A DNA stretch of 64,000 bases from Cellvibrio sp. UBA7671 (GTDB lineage: Bacteria > Pseudomonadota > Gammaproteobacteria > Pseudomonadales > Cellvibrionaceae). This document shows, piece by piece, positions 54,329 through 63,548 of this stretch. The position numbers were made by a program, and so were the translations under genes. The number at the start of each line of letters is the position of its first letter. Positions within the stretch are counted from its first letter, which is position 1. Location of the stretch: NCBI GenBank assembly GCA_002483145.1, contig DLHJ01000002.1:434001-498000 (forward strand), in the 5' to 3' direction. Under the pieces are notes generated by a model. That model made no database searches, had not been told where the DNA came from, and worked only from the letters and a program-made list of their open reading frames with translations.

Positions 54329-55141
54329 ATGACAACCGCCCTCGAAAATATGACCGAAGAGTGCGAAGCCGTTCTTATCGCCAGCAGAAATTACAACATT
54401 GAAAAGAGTATTTGGCCAACCGATGTCATCACTATCAATTATTTACTCACCCAAAGCGCAGCGATGAAAAACGTTTACGACGAACTCTCGGTGCTGTCAG
54501 CCCAACAAAGAGCACAATTCCTTGATCAATTGGCGGGTACTCTCTCGTTCTGGTCACCAGAAAATACAATTGAGATGCGCGCAGCCCGAAACCGTCTGAT
54601 CGCTGTGAATAAAAAAATCAGCACTCTGGCGAAAGATCTTGCCGATTCATTAGAGGAACGATCCACCCTTGAAAACCAGCATCCATTTACTTCAAATACC
54701 CATTACCACATTGTAAATGTCATCAAAGAGGCTTCTCGTAATAACTATCACTTTCGGAGTTTCTTGGCTGAGCCTCTTCAGGCATTAGCGGGTCAATTTG
54801 ACCTTAAATATTGGCCTTATCTTCCGACGGTGATTAAGGAAATAGGCGATGACGCCGAAGCAGCCGAAATCTACGCAACAGATCCAAGAACGGAGGCTGC
54901 AACATCCTCGACTCGATCATCAAAAGCAGATTTCGTCAGAGCAATGTTATCGATGATAGCTGAACTAAAGAGCACGCCGAGTTTGTATTTCTCTAAAAGC
55001 TTCAGTTTGAGTGACTCAGCAATGGCAGATCTCGTCAATGTTTGTCTAAAACTGAGCGCAGAAGAGCTGATTGACAGCGCCTATGTTAAGAATTTACGGC
55101 ATAGGGAAAAAGGTCTATGTAATGGTAATTGCCCAAATTGA
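54329..55141 (+). CDS. Protein of unknown function in the accessory region
   Basis: A 270-residue soluble protein, mostly helical by composition, with a coiled-coil-like part around residues 85-115 (NRLIAVNKKISTLAKDLADS). It has no signal peptide or membrane segment. The C-terminus ends RHREKGLCNGNCPN, a small CX3C motif. The start follows a CAGGAG ribosome binding site. I do not recognise a family. It is transcribed in the same direction as the HAD and DUF1330-like genes on either side. Confidence 0.65.
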   Translation: MTTALENMTEECEAVLIASRNYNIEKSIWPTDVITINYLLTQSAAMKNVYDELSVLSAQQRAQFLDQLAGTLSFWSPENTIEMRAARNRLIAVNKKISTLAKDLADSLEERSTLENQHPFTSNTHYHIVNVIKEASRNNYHFRSFLAEPLQALAGQFDLKYWPYLPTVIKEIGDDAEAAEIYATDPRTEAATSSTRSSKADFVRAMLSMIAELKSTPSLYFSKSFSLSDSAMADLVNVCLKLSAEELIDSAYVKNLRHREKGLCNGNCPN

Positions 55142-55156
55142 TTGTTATTGCTAGTT

Positions 55157-55306
55157 TCACAATTCACATCGCGGCATGACTGACCAAATGAGATTGAGCG
55201 CATCATGGATGGTAATCCCGTGATCGCGTAAGGTGGTTCGAAGCGCGAGCTGAAGTGATTCTGGATACGTAGGCCGAACGACATAGGCAACTTTTGGAAT
55301 GTCTTT
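55157..55306 (-). pseudogene. Remnant of an unrecognised protein gene
   Basis: On the minus strand this frame, 49 codons plus a stop, reads KVAYVVRPTYPESLQLALRT followed by LRDHGITIHDALNLIWSVMP, protein-like in every part. It begins right after a TAA and has no usable start codon. It is probably the C-terminal end of a lost gene. Part of its sequence (coding YPESLQL) recurs at 55728-55749. Confidence 0.45.
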
Positions 55307-55373
55307 TTATAGACTCTGATAATCCTTTTTTGCGTCGGCCAAATGGCCAACATACAAACGCAGGAGATTCAAA

Positions 55374-55655
55374 ATGCCCGCCTATATCACTGTTAATTTC
55401 ACCCCAACCGATAAGGAGAAGCTGCAACAATATGCCGCCTCAGTGACGGCCACAGTGGCTAAGTACAGCGGCGAATTTTTGGTCAAAGGCATATTAGAAA
55501 AGCTGTCCGGGGACACCGATTATGAGATGCAAGTCATTCTGGCATTTCCTTCGAGGGAACAGGCTATAGGCTGGTATCATTCACCGGATTATCAGGCATT
55601 AATTCCTCTACGTGATGCCGGCATGCTCTCGCAATTCCAACTGATCGGCACATAG
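55374..55655 (+). CDS. DUF1330-like small protein
   Basis: A 93-residue protein with a dimeric alpha-beta barrel pattern: MPAYITVNFTPTDKEKLQQY, a GEFLVKG strand, and FPSREQAIGWYHSPDYQALIPLRD, which matches DUF1330 (ferredoxin-like fold). Function is unknown. An AGGAG ribosome binding site lies 8-12 bp before the ATG. It stands alone in the accessory stretch. Confidence 0.82.
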   Translation: MPAYITVNFTPTDKEKLQQYAASVTATVAKYSGEFLVKGILEKLSGDTDYEMQVILAFPSREQAIGWYHSPDYQALIPLRDAGMLSQFQLIGT

Positions 55656-55959
55656 AGCTAAATATCACCGAGCGAAAATAATGTTGCATTCGTAATGTTT
55701 TCTTTTTCCATCGGAAGTACGTTTGAGGTGAGCCGAAGTGATTCCGGATGTAGTATGAAAGGTGTTCTTCAAGTGTCTCCTTGTATAGCCCGAAGATTTA
55801 AGCGGACCCGACAACATTTAGCTTTGGTGTTGCTAAACCAGCATCTCAACGAGCGGCATGAACGCAGATTGTGCGGTAATTGCTTAGGGTTAAATCAGGG
55901 TTTTGACGTTAACCGCCCGTTCGTTGATCCTTTTTGCCAATCACTTTAACGGAAAATAT
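55656..55959. other. Gap with a decayed repeat before the thioredoxin gene
   Basis: No gene is supported on either strand. The copy at 55728-55749 matches 55245-55266 in 19 of 22 bases. On the minus strand it would encode HPESLRL, like the YPESLQL of the upstream remnant, so both seem to be pieces of related genes. Confidence 0.45.
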
Positions 55960-56841
55960 ATGAAAAATGTAACCACTAAAATTATTAATAAAATCATAAG
56001 CCTACCTTTGGTTACACTGAGAAAAGCTTATATAACCATCGATGAATCCTTTAATCGCCCGGTGGTGATTGATTTTTGGGCGGACTGGTGCGGCCCCTGT
56101 AAAAATCTAATGCCGATTTTGGAAAAACTCGCCAACGAATATGCCGGTGCTTTTTTACTGGCAAAAGTAAATGCTGATGAGCAGCAAATGATTTCATCGC
56201 AATTTGGTGTGCGCAGTTTGCCCACGGTGATGGTTATGCAAAATGGCCAGCCAATTGATGGTTTTACGGGAGCATTACCCGAAATACAAGTGCGTGAATT
56301 ACTGGCCAAATACTTACCCAAGCCCTGGGAGGCGCCGCTTAACCAAGCGCAAGCGCTGATGGCTGCAGGAAACTTTGCCGATGCACTTCCGTTGTTGCGC
56401 GAAGCACACGATGCATCGCAACAACTGGCGAGCATTGCGGTCTTGATGGCGCAATGTCATCTCGAACTTAACCGCATCGACAATGCTGAAGCGATTTTAT
56501 CGGCAATCAAAATAGTCGATCAGGATGCGCGTTACGAACAATTGATAGCGCAAATTGCACTAAAAAAACAGGCCGCAAAAACGCCGGAGCTGGCCGCGCT
56601 GGAAGAAGCTTATTCGCAATCGCCACAGGATTTAACGGTACGCTATCAACTTGCGCTGCAATATCATCAGGAAGCCCAATATCGATCTGCGTTAGAACAT
56701 TTATTGGAAATTATTCGCACGGAGCGTAATTTTGCTGAGGGGGAAGCGCGTAAAACCTTTACTGCAATTATCGCGGCTCTGGGCAAGGCAGACCCTCTGG
56801 CGATTGAATTCCAGCGCAAGTTATTTACTTTGCTTTACTAG
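55960..56841 (+). CDS. cnoX: Thioredoxin-TPR protein (CnoX/YbbN-like) with an altered N-terminus
   Basis: The protein has a thioredoxin domain with active site FWADWCGPCKNL, then RSLPTVMVM, and a C-terminal helical TPR-like domain (ALMAAGNFADALPLL, QLALQYHQEAQYRSALEHLL), the CnoX layout. CnoX is a chaperone-redoxin that protects against oxidative damage. The expected N-terminal strand (usually YIxxVxExxFxxxVIExSF) is missing. Instead there is MKNVTTKIINKIISLPLVTL, after which normal sequence resumes at SFNRPVVIDFWADWCGPC. The 293-residue product may still fold. The change lies exactly where the accessory region ends. Confidence 0.88.
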   Translation: MKNVTTKIINKIISLPLVTLRKAYITIDESFNRPVVIDFWADWCGPCKNLMPILEKLANEYAGAFLLAKVNADEQQMISSQFGVRSLPTVMVMQNGQPIDGFTGALPEIQVRELLAKYLPKPWEAPLNQAQALMAAGNFADALPLLREAHDASQQLASIAVLMAQCHLELNRIDNAEAILSAIKIVDQDARYEQLIAQIALKKQAAKTPELAALEEAYSQSPQDLTVRYQLALQYHQEAQYRSALEHLLEIIRTERNFAEGEARKTFTAIIAALGKADPLAIEFQRKLFTLLY

Positions 56842-56978
56842 GCTTTACCTCCCGGCAAATGGTCGCTGCCACCAAAAGTGGGTACACTGAACATCTGTAA
56901 AAAAACCGTAATGTGAGAGTCCCAAGAGGGCCTGACCTTAATGGCGGTCACCATGCTGCTAGAGGATTAAGATACACA

Positions 56979-57914
56979 ATGAGTAAATGCTATTCCCTGA
57001 TCGCATTCCTGGCCATATCTGTGGCTTTGTTCGGGTGTGGCAAGTCCAAAGAGGCTGAGCAACTGCCGGTATTTTGTAAGCAGGATGGCTCGCGTCTGTA
57101 TATCAAGCAGGGCAATATCAGCATGGAGATAATGCCCAAAGTTGCCGCGCGCGTTTCCTCGCTTAAATATGATGGCCATGAAATATTGGTGGGCATTGCT
57201 GATCCGGATCAAATCACTGATTGGGGAACTGTGTTCTGGTCAAGTCCACAATCAGAGTGGAGTTGGCCTCCTGTTGAGACCTTGGATAGCAAACCCTACA
57301 CGCTGGGCTCACAGGAAGACCGCTTGGTTTTAACCAGTGATATCGATAAAAAAACCGGCTACCAATTTACCAAAACCTATATGCCAACTGGCGATGACCG
57401 CATCTCGGTCACTTATCGAATTACCAATCACAGTGACCACAAAAAAAACGTAGCGCCTTTGGAAGTGACACGTTTGCCACCGTCGGGTGATTTGTTTTAT
57501 CCGCGTGGTGATACTGATCCCATTAGCGGTATTTTTTATCCATTGGATGTGCAAAATATTGATGACCTGACTTGGTATCACTATGACGCCAAAAAAATTC
57601 GCACTGACCATCACAAAGTCATGCAAGATGGCAAAGAAGGTTGGGTTGCCTATGTTGATAAAGGTTATTTGTTGGTTAAAGAGTTTGCGGATAATCCACC
57701 TGCAGCAATTGCTCCCGGCGAGCGTGAGATAGAAATATTTACCCACGTTGAGCATATTTTTATTGAAATGAAACAGCAGGGCGCATCAGTGGGTTTGGCA
57801 CCCGGCGAGCATTTGGATTGGACGGTGGTTTGGCATGTGAAAAAATTGCCTGAGGATTTAGCTAAAGATCCAGAACCTGCCGCGCTGGCAACTTATGTTC
57901 GCAGCTTGTTGTAA
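56979..57914 (+). CDS. DUF4380-like periplasmic lipoprotein
   Basis: The precursor of 311 residues begins MSKCYSLIAFLAISVALFGC, with a lipobox Cys at about position 20. The mature part has the pattern of galactose-mutarotase-like/DUF4380 proteins: GNISMEIMPKVAARVSSLKYDGHEIL, WGTVFWSSPQSEWSWPP, and TYRITNHSDHKKNVAPLEVTR. Family members are secreted and of unknown substrate, probably carbohydrate related, which fits a polysaccharide-degrading genus. A bidirectional terminator follows. Confidence 0.8.
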   Translation: MSKCYSLIAFLAISVALFGCGKSKEAEQLPVFCKQDGSRLYIKQGNISMEIMPKVAARVSSLKYDGHEILVGIADPDQITDWGTVFWSSPQSEWSWPPVETLDSKPYTLGSQEDRLVLTSDIDKKTGYQFTKTYMPTGDDRISVTYRITNHSDHKKNVAPLEVTRLPPSGDLFYPRGDTDPISGIFYPLDVQNIDDLTWYHYDAKKIRTDHHKVMQDGKEGWVAYVDKGYLLVKEFADNPPAAIAPGEREIEIFTHVEHIFIEMKQQGASVGLAPGEHLDWTVVWHVKKLPEDLAKDPEPAALATYVRSLL

Positions 57915-57944
57915 AGGGATGTTGCGATTGAAATTCTGATGCAA

Positions 57945-57969
57945 AAAATCGCCGCTTAGCGGCGATTTT
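57945..57969. terminator. Bidirectional intrinsic terminator
   Basis: AAAATCGCCGC and GCGGCGATTTT form an 11-bp stem around TTA, which is the complement of the ylqF stop codon. A T-run follows on the plus strand and an A-run precedes, so it serves both the DUF4380 gene and ylqF. Confidence 0.9.
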
Positions 57970-58894
57970 TTTTGGTTTTTAAACGGCGGATGCGATCAGC
58001 TTCTTCTTTTTCGATGCGTTTTTTCTCATCGTCTGCTTTGGCTGTTGCCACTTCCAGTTGCGTCATTTCGGGAGTTTCCCAGCTGATCGGCCCGAGTAGC
58101 CCTGCGCGCAATTCGGTGATCAGTATTGACGATACTTTCTGGATTTCTACTCCGCCACCCTTGCGGGTACAGCCGCGTTTTATGCCGATAGCATCCAGTA
58201 ACTCCACATCTGATTCCGGTAGCTCATCCAAACCATAACGCTTTTTTAGCGCATCCGGATAGGCTTTTAATAGATACTCGGCGGCATAGAGTGCGATGTC
58301 GGCATAATCAAACACTGTATCTTTTATCGCCCCGGTAATTGCCAAGCGATAACCACAGGAGGGCGGCGATAATTTCGGCCACAAAAATCCGGGTGTATCG
58401 GTTAATAAGATACCGTTTTCCAATTTGATTTTTTGCTGTGCTTTGGTCACGCCCGCTTCGTTACCGGTTTTGGCAATTACGCGCCCAGCCAGAGTATTGA
58501 TGATGGTGGATTTACCGACGTTGGGAATCCCCATAATCATCGCACGTGCGGGGCGAACATCGCGCTGGCGTTCGCTGACTAAACTGGTGCACACATTTAA
58601 TAAGTTGCGAATTTGATCGGGGCGTTGTTGGCTCACCGGTAGCGCTTTTACGCCTGCTTCCTGTTCCATTTTTTCAACCCAGAGTGCAGTAATCGCCGGG
58701 TCGGCCAAATCCGCTTTGTTGAGCAATTTAATCAGTGGCGTGTCGCCACGCAAACTAGGTACCAGAGGATTTTCACTGGAGAAGGGGATGCGCGCATCGA
58801 TAACTTCAATGACCACATCCACATGTGGCATTACTTCCGCAATTTCTTTGCGGGCCTTGTGCATATGCCCGGGGAACCAATTGATTGTTGACAT
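57956..58894 (-). CDS. ylqF: Ribosome biogenesis GTPase YlqF/RbgA family
   Basis: A circularly permuted GTPase of 312 residues. The G4 motif LLNKADLAD comes first, then G1 GIPNVGKSTIINTLAG and G3 LTDTPGFLWPKLSP. The N-terminus NWFPGHMHKARKEI is the family hallmark. It is thought to act in assembly of the large ribosomal subunit. The C-terminus is lysine-rich (RRLKTKKNRR). Confidence 0.95.
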   Translation of the reverse strand: MSTINWFPGHMHKARKEIAEVMPHVDVVIEVIDARIPFSSENPLVPSLRGDTPLIKLLNKADLADPAITALWVEKMEQEAGVKALPVSQQRPDQIRNLLNVCTSLVSERQRDVRPARAMIMGIPNVGKSTIINTLAGRVIAKTGNEAGVTKAQQKIKLENGILLTDTPGFLWPKLSPPSCGYRLAITGAIKDTVFDYADIALYAAEYLLKAYPDALKKRYGLDELPESDVELLDAIGIKRGCTRKGGGVEIQKVSSILITELRAGLLGPISWETPEMTQLEVATAKADDEKKRIEKEEADRIRRLKTKKNRR

Positions 58895-58916
58895 GTTTTA
58901 CTCAAAAAGAAATTTT

Positions 58917-59234
58917 TTAAAACGTATCCAGTTGCTCACTGGAATCGAAATGATGCAGCAACAAGCATTCATCATCGGATTCGCCTTCGCAAATCACCAC
59001 CGAAACCGGTGCAATGGTTGCGCCGTAAGTGGCATCTTTATATAAGCACTCGTTCAGGGCTTGCCAAAGTGGGGCAGGGAACTCGGTGAAAAAATTAAAG
59101 CTCAGATAGAGTTTGCCTTTTTCTTCAATCGCATCCACCTCCGGTGAGCGAATGGCGCGCACGCGCTGCAGAAACTCTTCGCGGTTAAAGTCGCGGCTGT
59201 ATTTGGGTTGGATTTGAATGCTGATGCATTGCAT
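58917..59234 (-). CDS. Conserved hypothetical protein
   Basis: A 105-residue soluble protein beginning MQCISIQIQPKYSRDFNREE. It is acidic at the end (ICEGESDDECLLLHHFDSSE), with two Cys there. It lies 22 bp upstream of ylqF in the same direction, so the two are probably co-transcribed. No family recognised. An ATG eight codons further upstream is an alternative start. Confidence 0.65.
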   Translation of the reverse strand: MQCISIQIQPKYSRDFNREEFLQRVRAIRSPEVDAIEEKGKLYLSFNFFTEFPAPLWQALNECLYKDATYGATIAPVSVVICEGESDDECLLLHHFDSSEQLDTF

Positions 59235-59383
59235 GGTGGGGTCTGTCCTCGGGTGCAATTGTGGCGATTATACAGAAAGCGCGCTCTGATCACCCTTAAT
59301 AAACTCGGGGTATATCCATCATGTCGCTGTTAAGAAGCATTAATCCTCATAACTCCCCATTTTGGCGGTAACCGGTTTCAGCT

Positions 59384-60628
59384 ATGATGCGGTTTCGTCT
59401 TTTCCCTGCGGTAAATTCTGTGTCCTCTCCCTTATTTCGCCCCATTGCATTGGGCTTATACCTGTTATTTTTTACTGCCGGCGTGGTGGGGGCATTGGTA
59501 CTGCCGACCTTTAGCTTGTTTCTGGCCAAAGAAATCGGCGTGCGTCCGCTGTTGGTGGGTTTGGCGTTTGCGGGCATCGCCCTCGCAAGTATTGCATACA
59601 ACCATTGGTTGGGTCATTGGTCGGACAAGCTGGTAGATCGCCGTCCGTTAGTCGTGTTTTGTTGTTTGCTGGGAACCTTGGCTTGTGTGATTTTTGCATT
59701 GTCGCGTAACTATTGGCTGGTGGCTTTTACCGCGTTTTTTTTACTCAGTTTGTCGATGGTGTCTTTCTCGCAAATCATGGCTTACAGCCTGGATTATGCG
59801 GAGGCTGAAGTTCCTGTCGAACGCATTCCCCTGTTCAACGCTATTATGCGCGCGCAGATTGCATTCGCTTGGGTGGCGGGGCCGCCCGCCGGCTTTTTAC
59901 TGGCGACCTATTTTGGTTTTGATGTCAGCTACGGCATTGCAGCAATCTTGTATGTCTTCGTTGCCGCTGCAAGTTTTAAATTATTGCCGCGGTTACCCAA
60001 AAAAAATAAACCGGTTAATGCCGCCGGTGAGCAGCTCGCGCTATCGCCTTTATCGCCAATGATTAAGCAATCGCTCTGGTTGTGTGCGATTGCATTTTCG
60101 TTGATGTGGGGTGTGAACAATGCCTATCTCATTAGTTTACCCATTCATCTCAAGGATAATTTGCACATCGAAGCGCAGTGGATGGGGTGGGTGATGGGTA
60201 CTACAGCCGCGCTGGAAGTTCCGTTTATGTTATTGGCTGGGCATTATGCCAGCCGATTTCGTTTAATTAATCTAATTCGCTGTGCGGGTGTTGCGGCTCT
60301 GCTTTTGTATGTCGGCGTTTATTTTGCGAGTGAGTTGTGGCACTTATTTGTGCTGCAAATTTTCAATGCGATTTTTATCGGTGTGTTGGCTGGCTTAGGT
60401 GTGTCGGTAATTCAGGATTTGATGCCGGGTCGCTCAGGTGGCGCTTCAGCGCTTTACACCAATACCACTCACGTGGGTAATCTGTTGAGTAGCTTAATGG
60501 TGGGTTTAGTGGCAGATTACTATGGCTACCATCAAGTGTTTGTAGTCAATATCCTGTTGGTTTTTGTCGCTATTTGGGTGTTTGGCAAGGTAAAAAGTCC
60601 GCGTGAATTAGCGGCGACTAGCAGTTGA
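59384..60628 (+). CDS. MFS transporter, sugar efflux (SetA-like) type
   Basis: A 414-residue MFS protein with 12 hydrophobic segments. The loop 2-3 motif is YNHWLGHWSDKLVDRRPLVV, and the later part has HYASRFRLINLIRCAG and IQDLMPGRSGGASALYTNTTHVGNLLSS, as in SetA/SetB sugar efflux transporters. Substrate unknown. Two adjacent ATG codons are possible near the start. It converges on the holC-associated gene at 60655, with a hairpin between. Confidence 0.85.
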   Translation: MMRFRLFPAVNSVSSPLFRPIALGLYLLFFTAGVVGALVLPTFSLFLAKEIGVRPLLVGLAFAGIALASIAYNHWLGHWSDKLVDRRPLVVFCCLLGTLACVIFALSRNYWLVAFTAFFLLSLSMVSFSQIMAYSLDYAEAEVPVERIPLFNAIMRAQIAFAWVAGPPAGFLLATYFGFDVSYGIAAILYVFVAAASFKLLPRLPKKNKPVNAAGEQLALSPLSPMIKQSLWLCAIAFSLMWGVNNAYLISLPIHLKDNLHIEAQWMGWVMGTTAALEVPFMLLAGHYASRFRLINLIRCAGVAALLLYVGVYFASELWHLFVLQIFNAIFIGVLAGLGVSVIQDLMPGRSGGASALYTNTTHVGNLLSSLMVGLVADYYGYHQVFVVNILLVFVAIWVFGKVKSPRELAATSS

Positions 60629-60629
60629 A

Positions 60630-60651
60630 GCAGCGATTAGTAAATCGCTGC
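60630..60651. terminator. Hairpin between two convergent genes
   Basis: GCAGCGATT and AATCGCTGC form a 9-bp stem with a 4-base loop. It overlaps neither T-run nor a coding end; it is likely a shared terminator between the MFS gene and the gene at 60655. Confidence 0.55.
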
Positions 60652-60654
60652 GGT

Positions 60655-61287
60655 TCAATCTTCATCTTCATTTAATAACTTTTCCAAATCCTCCACGCTC
60701 ATTGCAAATAGTCGGTGGCGTAATTCGCGCTCTATTTGCGGCATCATGCTTAGCATTACTTCTTCCACTAAATATTGACGCGGCTTGTTGGTTTTGTGTG
60801 CAATATTTTTGGTGGAACTAATAATTTTTTTCGCAGTTTCGTATTCAAATAGTGGTGGCGGATTATTTCCGTGCAATCGTTCGCGAATGTGTTGCGGTAA
60901 AAAAGGATTTTCGCCGCTGGCTTTGGCAAGGGGGCGATGATCTGTGTGCATGCCTGACTGTGTTGTGCCCAGGTGCGATGCAAAGCCGTGCTTTTTGTGA
61001 TCCTGTAATGATGACGTTGGTTCATGCGGTTTGGTTGTTGTATCGAGCTTTTCAGCAATTTTGGTTAGCGTCGATTTTGGTTCGTCAAAGAGCGAACCTT
61101 GGCCAGGTAAAACAGAGGCATGACGATTGATAAGCACGGGTGGCTCTGCGTGGAATTCCTCATCGAGAATTTCATCTTCACCTTCCATATCTTGCAAAAT
61201 AGGAATGTCATCCTCTTCCAATAATAATCCTTTTATCGATTCCAGCTCCTGCAATATTTCGGCTTTGGTTTTATTCGTATTGGCCAT
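60655..61287 (-). CDS. Conserved hypothetical protein downstream of holC
   Basis: A 210-residue protein, acidic at the N-terminus and with a helical C-terminus (VEEVMLSMMPQIERELRHRLFAMSVEDLEKLLNEDED). The middle is low-complexity. In Pseudomonas a similar uncharacterised gene follows pepA-holC before valS, and the order here (pepA, holC, this gene) agrees. Function unknown. Confidence 0.7.
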   Translation of the reverse strand: MANTNKTKAEILQELESIKGLLLEEDDIPILQDMEGEDEILDEEFHAEPPVLINRHASVLPGQGSLFDEPKSTLTKIAEKLDTTTKPHEPTSSLQDHKKHGFASHLGTTQSGMHTDHRPLAKASGENPFLPQHIRERLHGNNPPPLFEYETAKKIISSTKNIAHKTNKPRQYLVEEVMLSMMPQIERELRHRLFAMSVEDLEKLLNEDED

Positions 61288-61325
61288 GATGCTTACCTGT
61301 TAATCGCCTTGTCTGTGCGCGCTTA

Positions 61326-61745
61326 TCACAATTTGCGCGTTTCAATCGGATAGCCTCGGCTTTTGTAAAAACTGAAACGCTCGCGGCTGGATTGCAAACT
61401 CTGTTGTTCCTGGATTACCACTTCACTTAAACGCTCGAAGCGGCTGAAGTAAGGTGGCGTGGTCTTGCTCAAGTTAAGCAATAAACCTTGATGATCGCCA
61501 GCTTCCGGAGTGAAGGTGATCTCCACTGGCGCGGGTTTGCCGCCATTTATCAGTTGGTGCGGGATAAAACTTTCCGGCTTGAACGTCCAAAGCAATTCAT
61601 CGAACGCACGTGCTTCTGCTTCACTGTCCATCGCCACCAATACCCGCATGCCCATACGCTGTACTTTGTCGATCAAGCGGCAGGCAAACAACCAGCGGGC
61701 TTCGCTGGTTGTTTCCGGCAGTATGTAAAAATCCACCTGGGTCAC
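61326..61745 (-). CDS. holC: DNA polymerase III chi subunit
   Basis: Chi links the clamp loader to single-stranded DNA-binding protein. The 139-residue protein begins MTQVDFYILPETTSEARWLFACRLIDKV, has FKPESFIPHQLI, PVEITFTPEAG and ends RFSFYKSRGYPIETRKL, all typical of HolC. It lies 2 bp after the pepA stop. Confidence 0.95.
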   Translation of the reverse strand: MTQVDFYILPETTSEARWLFACRLIDKVQRMGMRVLVAMDSEAEARAFDELLWTFKPESFIPHQLINGGKPAPVEITFTPEAGDHQGLLLNLSKTTPPYFSRFERLSEVVIQEQQSLQSSRERFSFYKSRGYPIETRKL

Positions 61746-61747
61746 GA

Positions 61748-63313
61748 TTAAACCTGATTAAGCAAGTACTGTAATAACATGGTGACCGGGCGGCCGGTTG
61801 CACCTTTAGCGCCGCCAGAGCGCCAAGCTGTACCGGCGATATCCAGATGTGCCCAAGCAAACTTTTTCGCAAAGCGCGAGAGGAAGCAGGCAGCGGTGAC
61901 AGCGCCAGCTTCGCGACCGCCGATATTGGCGATGTCGGCAAAGTTGCTATCCAATTGTTTTTGGTAATCGTCCCACAATGGCATATGCCAGGCGCGATCG
62001 GCGGATTCTTCACCGGCTTTCAGCAGGGATTTAGCAAGCTCATCGTTATTGCTGAACAAGCCAGTCGCGTGGTTGCCCAGTGCGATAACACAGGCACCAG
62101 TGAGGGTAGCGATATCGACAACGGCTTTTGGTTTGAAGCGCTCGGTATAGGTGAGGGCATCGCACAATACTAAACGGCCTTCGGCATCGGTATTGAGGAT
62201 TTCAATCGTCTGGCCAGACATGGAGGTAACTATATCGCCGGGTTTGGTAGCACTGCCGTTGGGCATATTTTCTGATGCGGCAATGACACCGACCACATTA
62301 ATTGGCAATTGCAATTCCAGCAGGGTCTGGATAGTGCCGAGTACACTTGCAGCACCGCACATATCGTATTTCATTTCATCCATAGCGGCGCCGGGTTTCA
62401 GGCTGATGCCGCCAGTATCAAAGGTGATGCCTTTACCCACTAGCGCGATTGGCGCCTGCTTTTTACTGCCGCCTTTGTACTCCAGCACGATGAGTTTGGC
62501 AGGTTGGTCACTGCCAGCGGCAACTGACAGGAGTGAGCCCATGCCCAATTCTTTCATCTGTTTTTCTTCGAGGATATTTACACTCAGTTTTGACTGCTTG
62601 TTGGCGAGGCGCTTCGCTTCGCTGGCGAGATAAGTCGGTGTACAAATATTACCCGGTAAATCGCCCAGTTCGCGCGCCAGATTGACGCCTTTGGCGATAG
62701 CTTGGCCGAGCAGCAGGCCTTTGGTTGCGCCAGCGGTTTGGGCTTTGGTTGCACCAAAAAATACTTTCTTTAGCTGCAAGCTAAGTTCGGCCGGTTTGCT
62801 TTTGAGTTTATCGGCGCGGTAATCCAGCAAGCTCAGACTTTCTGCGACTTGGCGTGCCTGCCATTCGGCATCATGCTGGGCAACACTGACGTCAGCCAGT
62901 GCGATAGTGATTTCGTTGCAAGTTGTCGCGCGCAGTGCATCGCTGATTTTTTGTACGGCACGGCGATAGTTATCGGCACTTACATCACCATCTTTTGTTG
63001 CGCCAAAACCCAACACTAGCAGGCGCTCTGCGGCTATGCCTTGTGGATTTAATAACAACAAGCTTTGCCCCGCCTTACCTTGAAATCCCTCGCGCTTGAG
63101 CAGTGCCTCCAATTGCTGTGCATCGGCAGCATTGATCGCGCTGGCAGATGGCGAGAGTTTTACCCCTTCATAACTGGCAACTACCAAACATTGGGTCACT
63201 TGTTTGATGGGATCGATCGCTTTGGTTGAGAACTGGATCAGGCTGGTTTTGGTAATGGCGGATTTGGCAGTCGCAGGTTTGGCAGATTTTGCAGAGGCTT
63301 TGGCGGCGGTCAT
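61748..63313 (-). CDS. pepA: Leucyl aminopeptidase
   Basis: A metal-dependent M17 aminopeptidase. Motifs are the metal-binding GKGITFDTGGISLKPGAAMDEMKYDM and EILNTDAEGRLVLCDAL. The start used (MTAAKASAKSAKPATAK, with AAGGACTTT upstream) gives 521 residues, of which about the first 25 form an unusual A/K-rich tail ahead of the normal N-terminus. The frame is open 44 codons further upstream without support. It diverges from lptF. Confidence 0.94.
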   Translation of the reverse strand: MTAAKASAKSAKPATAKSAITKTSLIQFSTKAIDPIKQVTQCLVVASYEGVKLSPSASAINAADAQQLEALLKREGFQGKAGQSLLLLNPQGIAAERLLVLGFGATKDGDVSADNYRRAVQKISDALRATTCNEITIALADVSVAQHDAEWQARQVAESLSLLDYRADKLKSKPAELSLQLKKVFFGATKAQTAGATKGLLLGQAIAKGVNLARELGDLPGNICTPTYLASEAKRLANKQSKLSVNILEEKQMKELGMGSLLSVAAGSDQPAKLIVLEYKGGSKKQAPIALVGKGITFDTGGISLKPGAAMDEMKYDMCGAASVLGTIQTLLELQLPINVVGVIAASENMPNGSATKPGDIVTSMSGQTIEILNTDAEGRLVLCDALTYTERFKPKAVVDIATLTGACVIALGNHATGLFSNNDELAKSLLKAGEESADRAWHMPLWDDYQKQLDSNFADIANIGGREAGAVTAACFLSRFAKKFAWAHLDIAGTAWRSGGAKGATGRPVTMLLQYLLNQV

Positions 63314-63548
63314 AGAAAGTCCTTGGTAAAAAAAGCAGTGAAAAATTCGCTCAAGACAAATCGGGCGCGGTACGTGATAATGCCACAATTTGCGCGGTGC
63401 ATGGCGGCAAAATTCGGTGAAAAGCTGAACCTTATCGCCTACCACAAGTCACTAGTCACAACTGTACAATCTATCGGTAAAAGCGGCAGACCCTATTGGG
63501 CACATTTTGTACATGCAGTAGCCAATGTCGAATGACAGGATTATCACT

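Noticed and set aside
55695..55949. 84-codon open frame on the plus strand before cnoX
   Set aside because: The product has no domain-like pattern and crosses the decayed repeat that reads better on the other strand.
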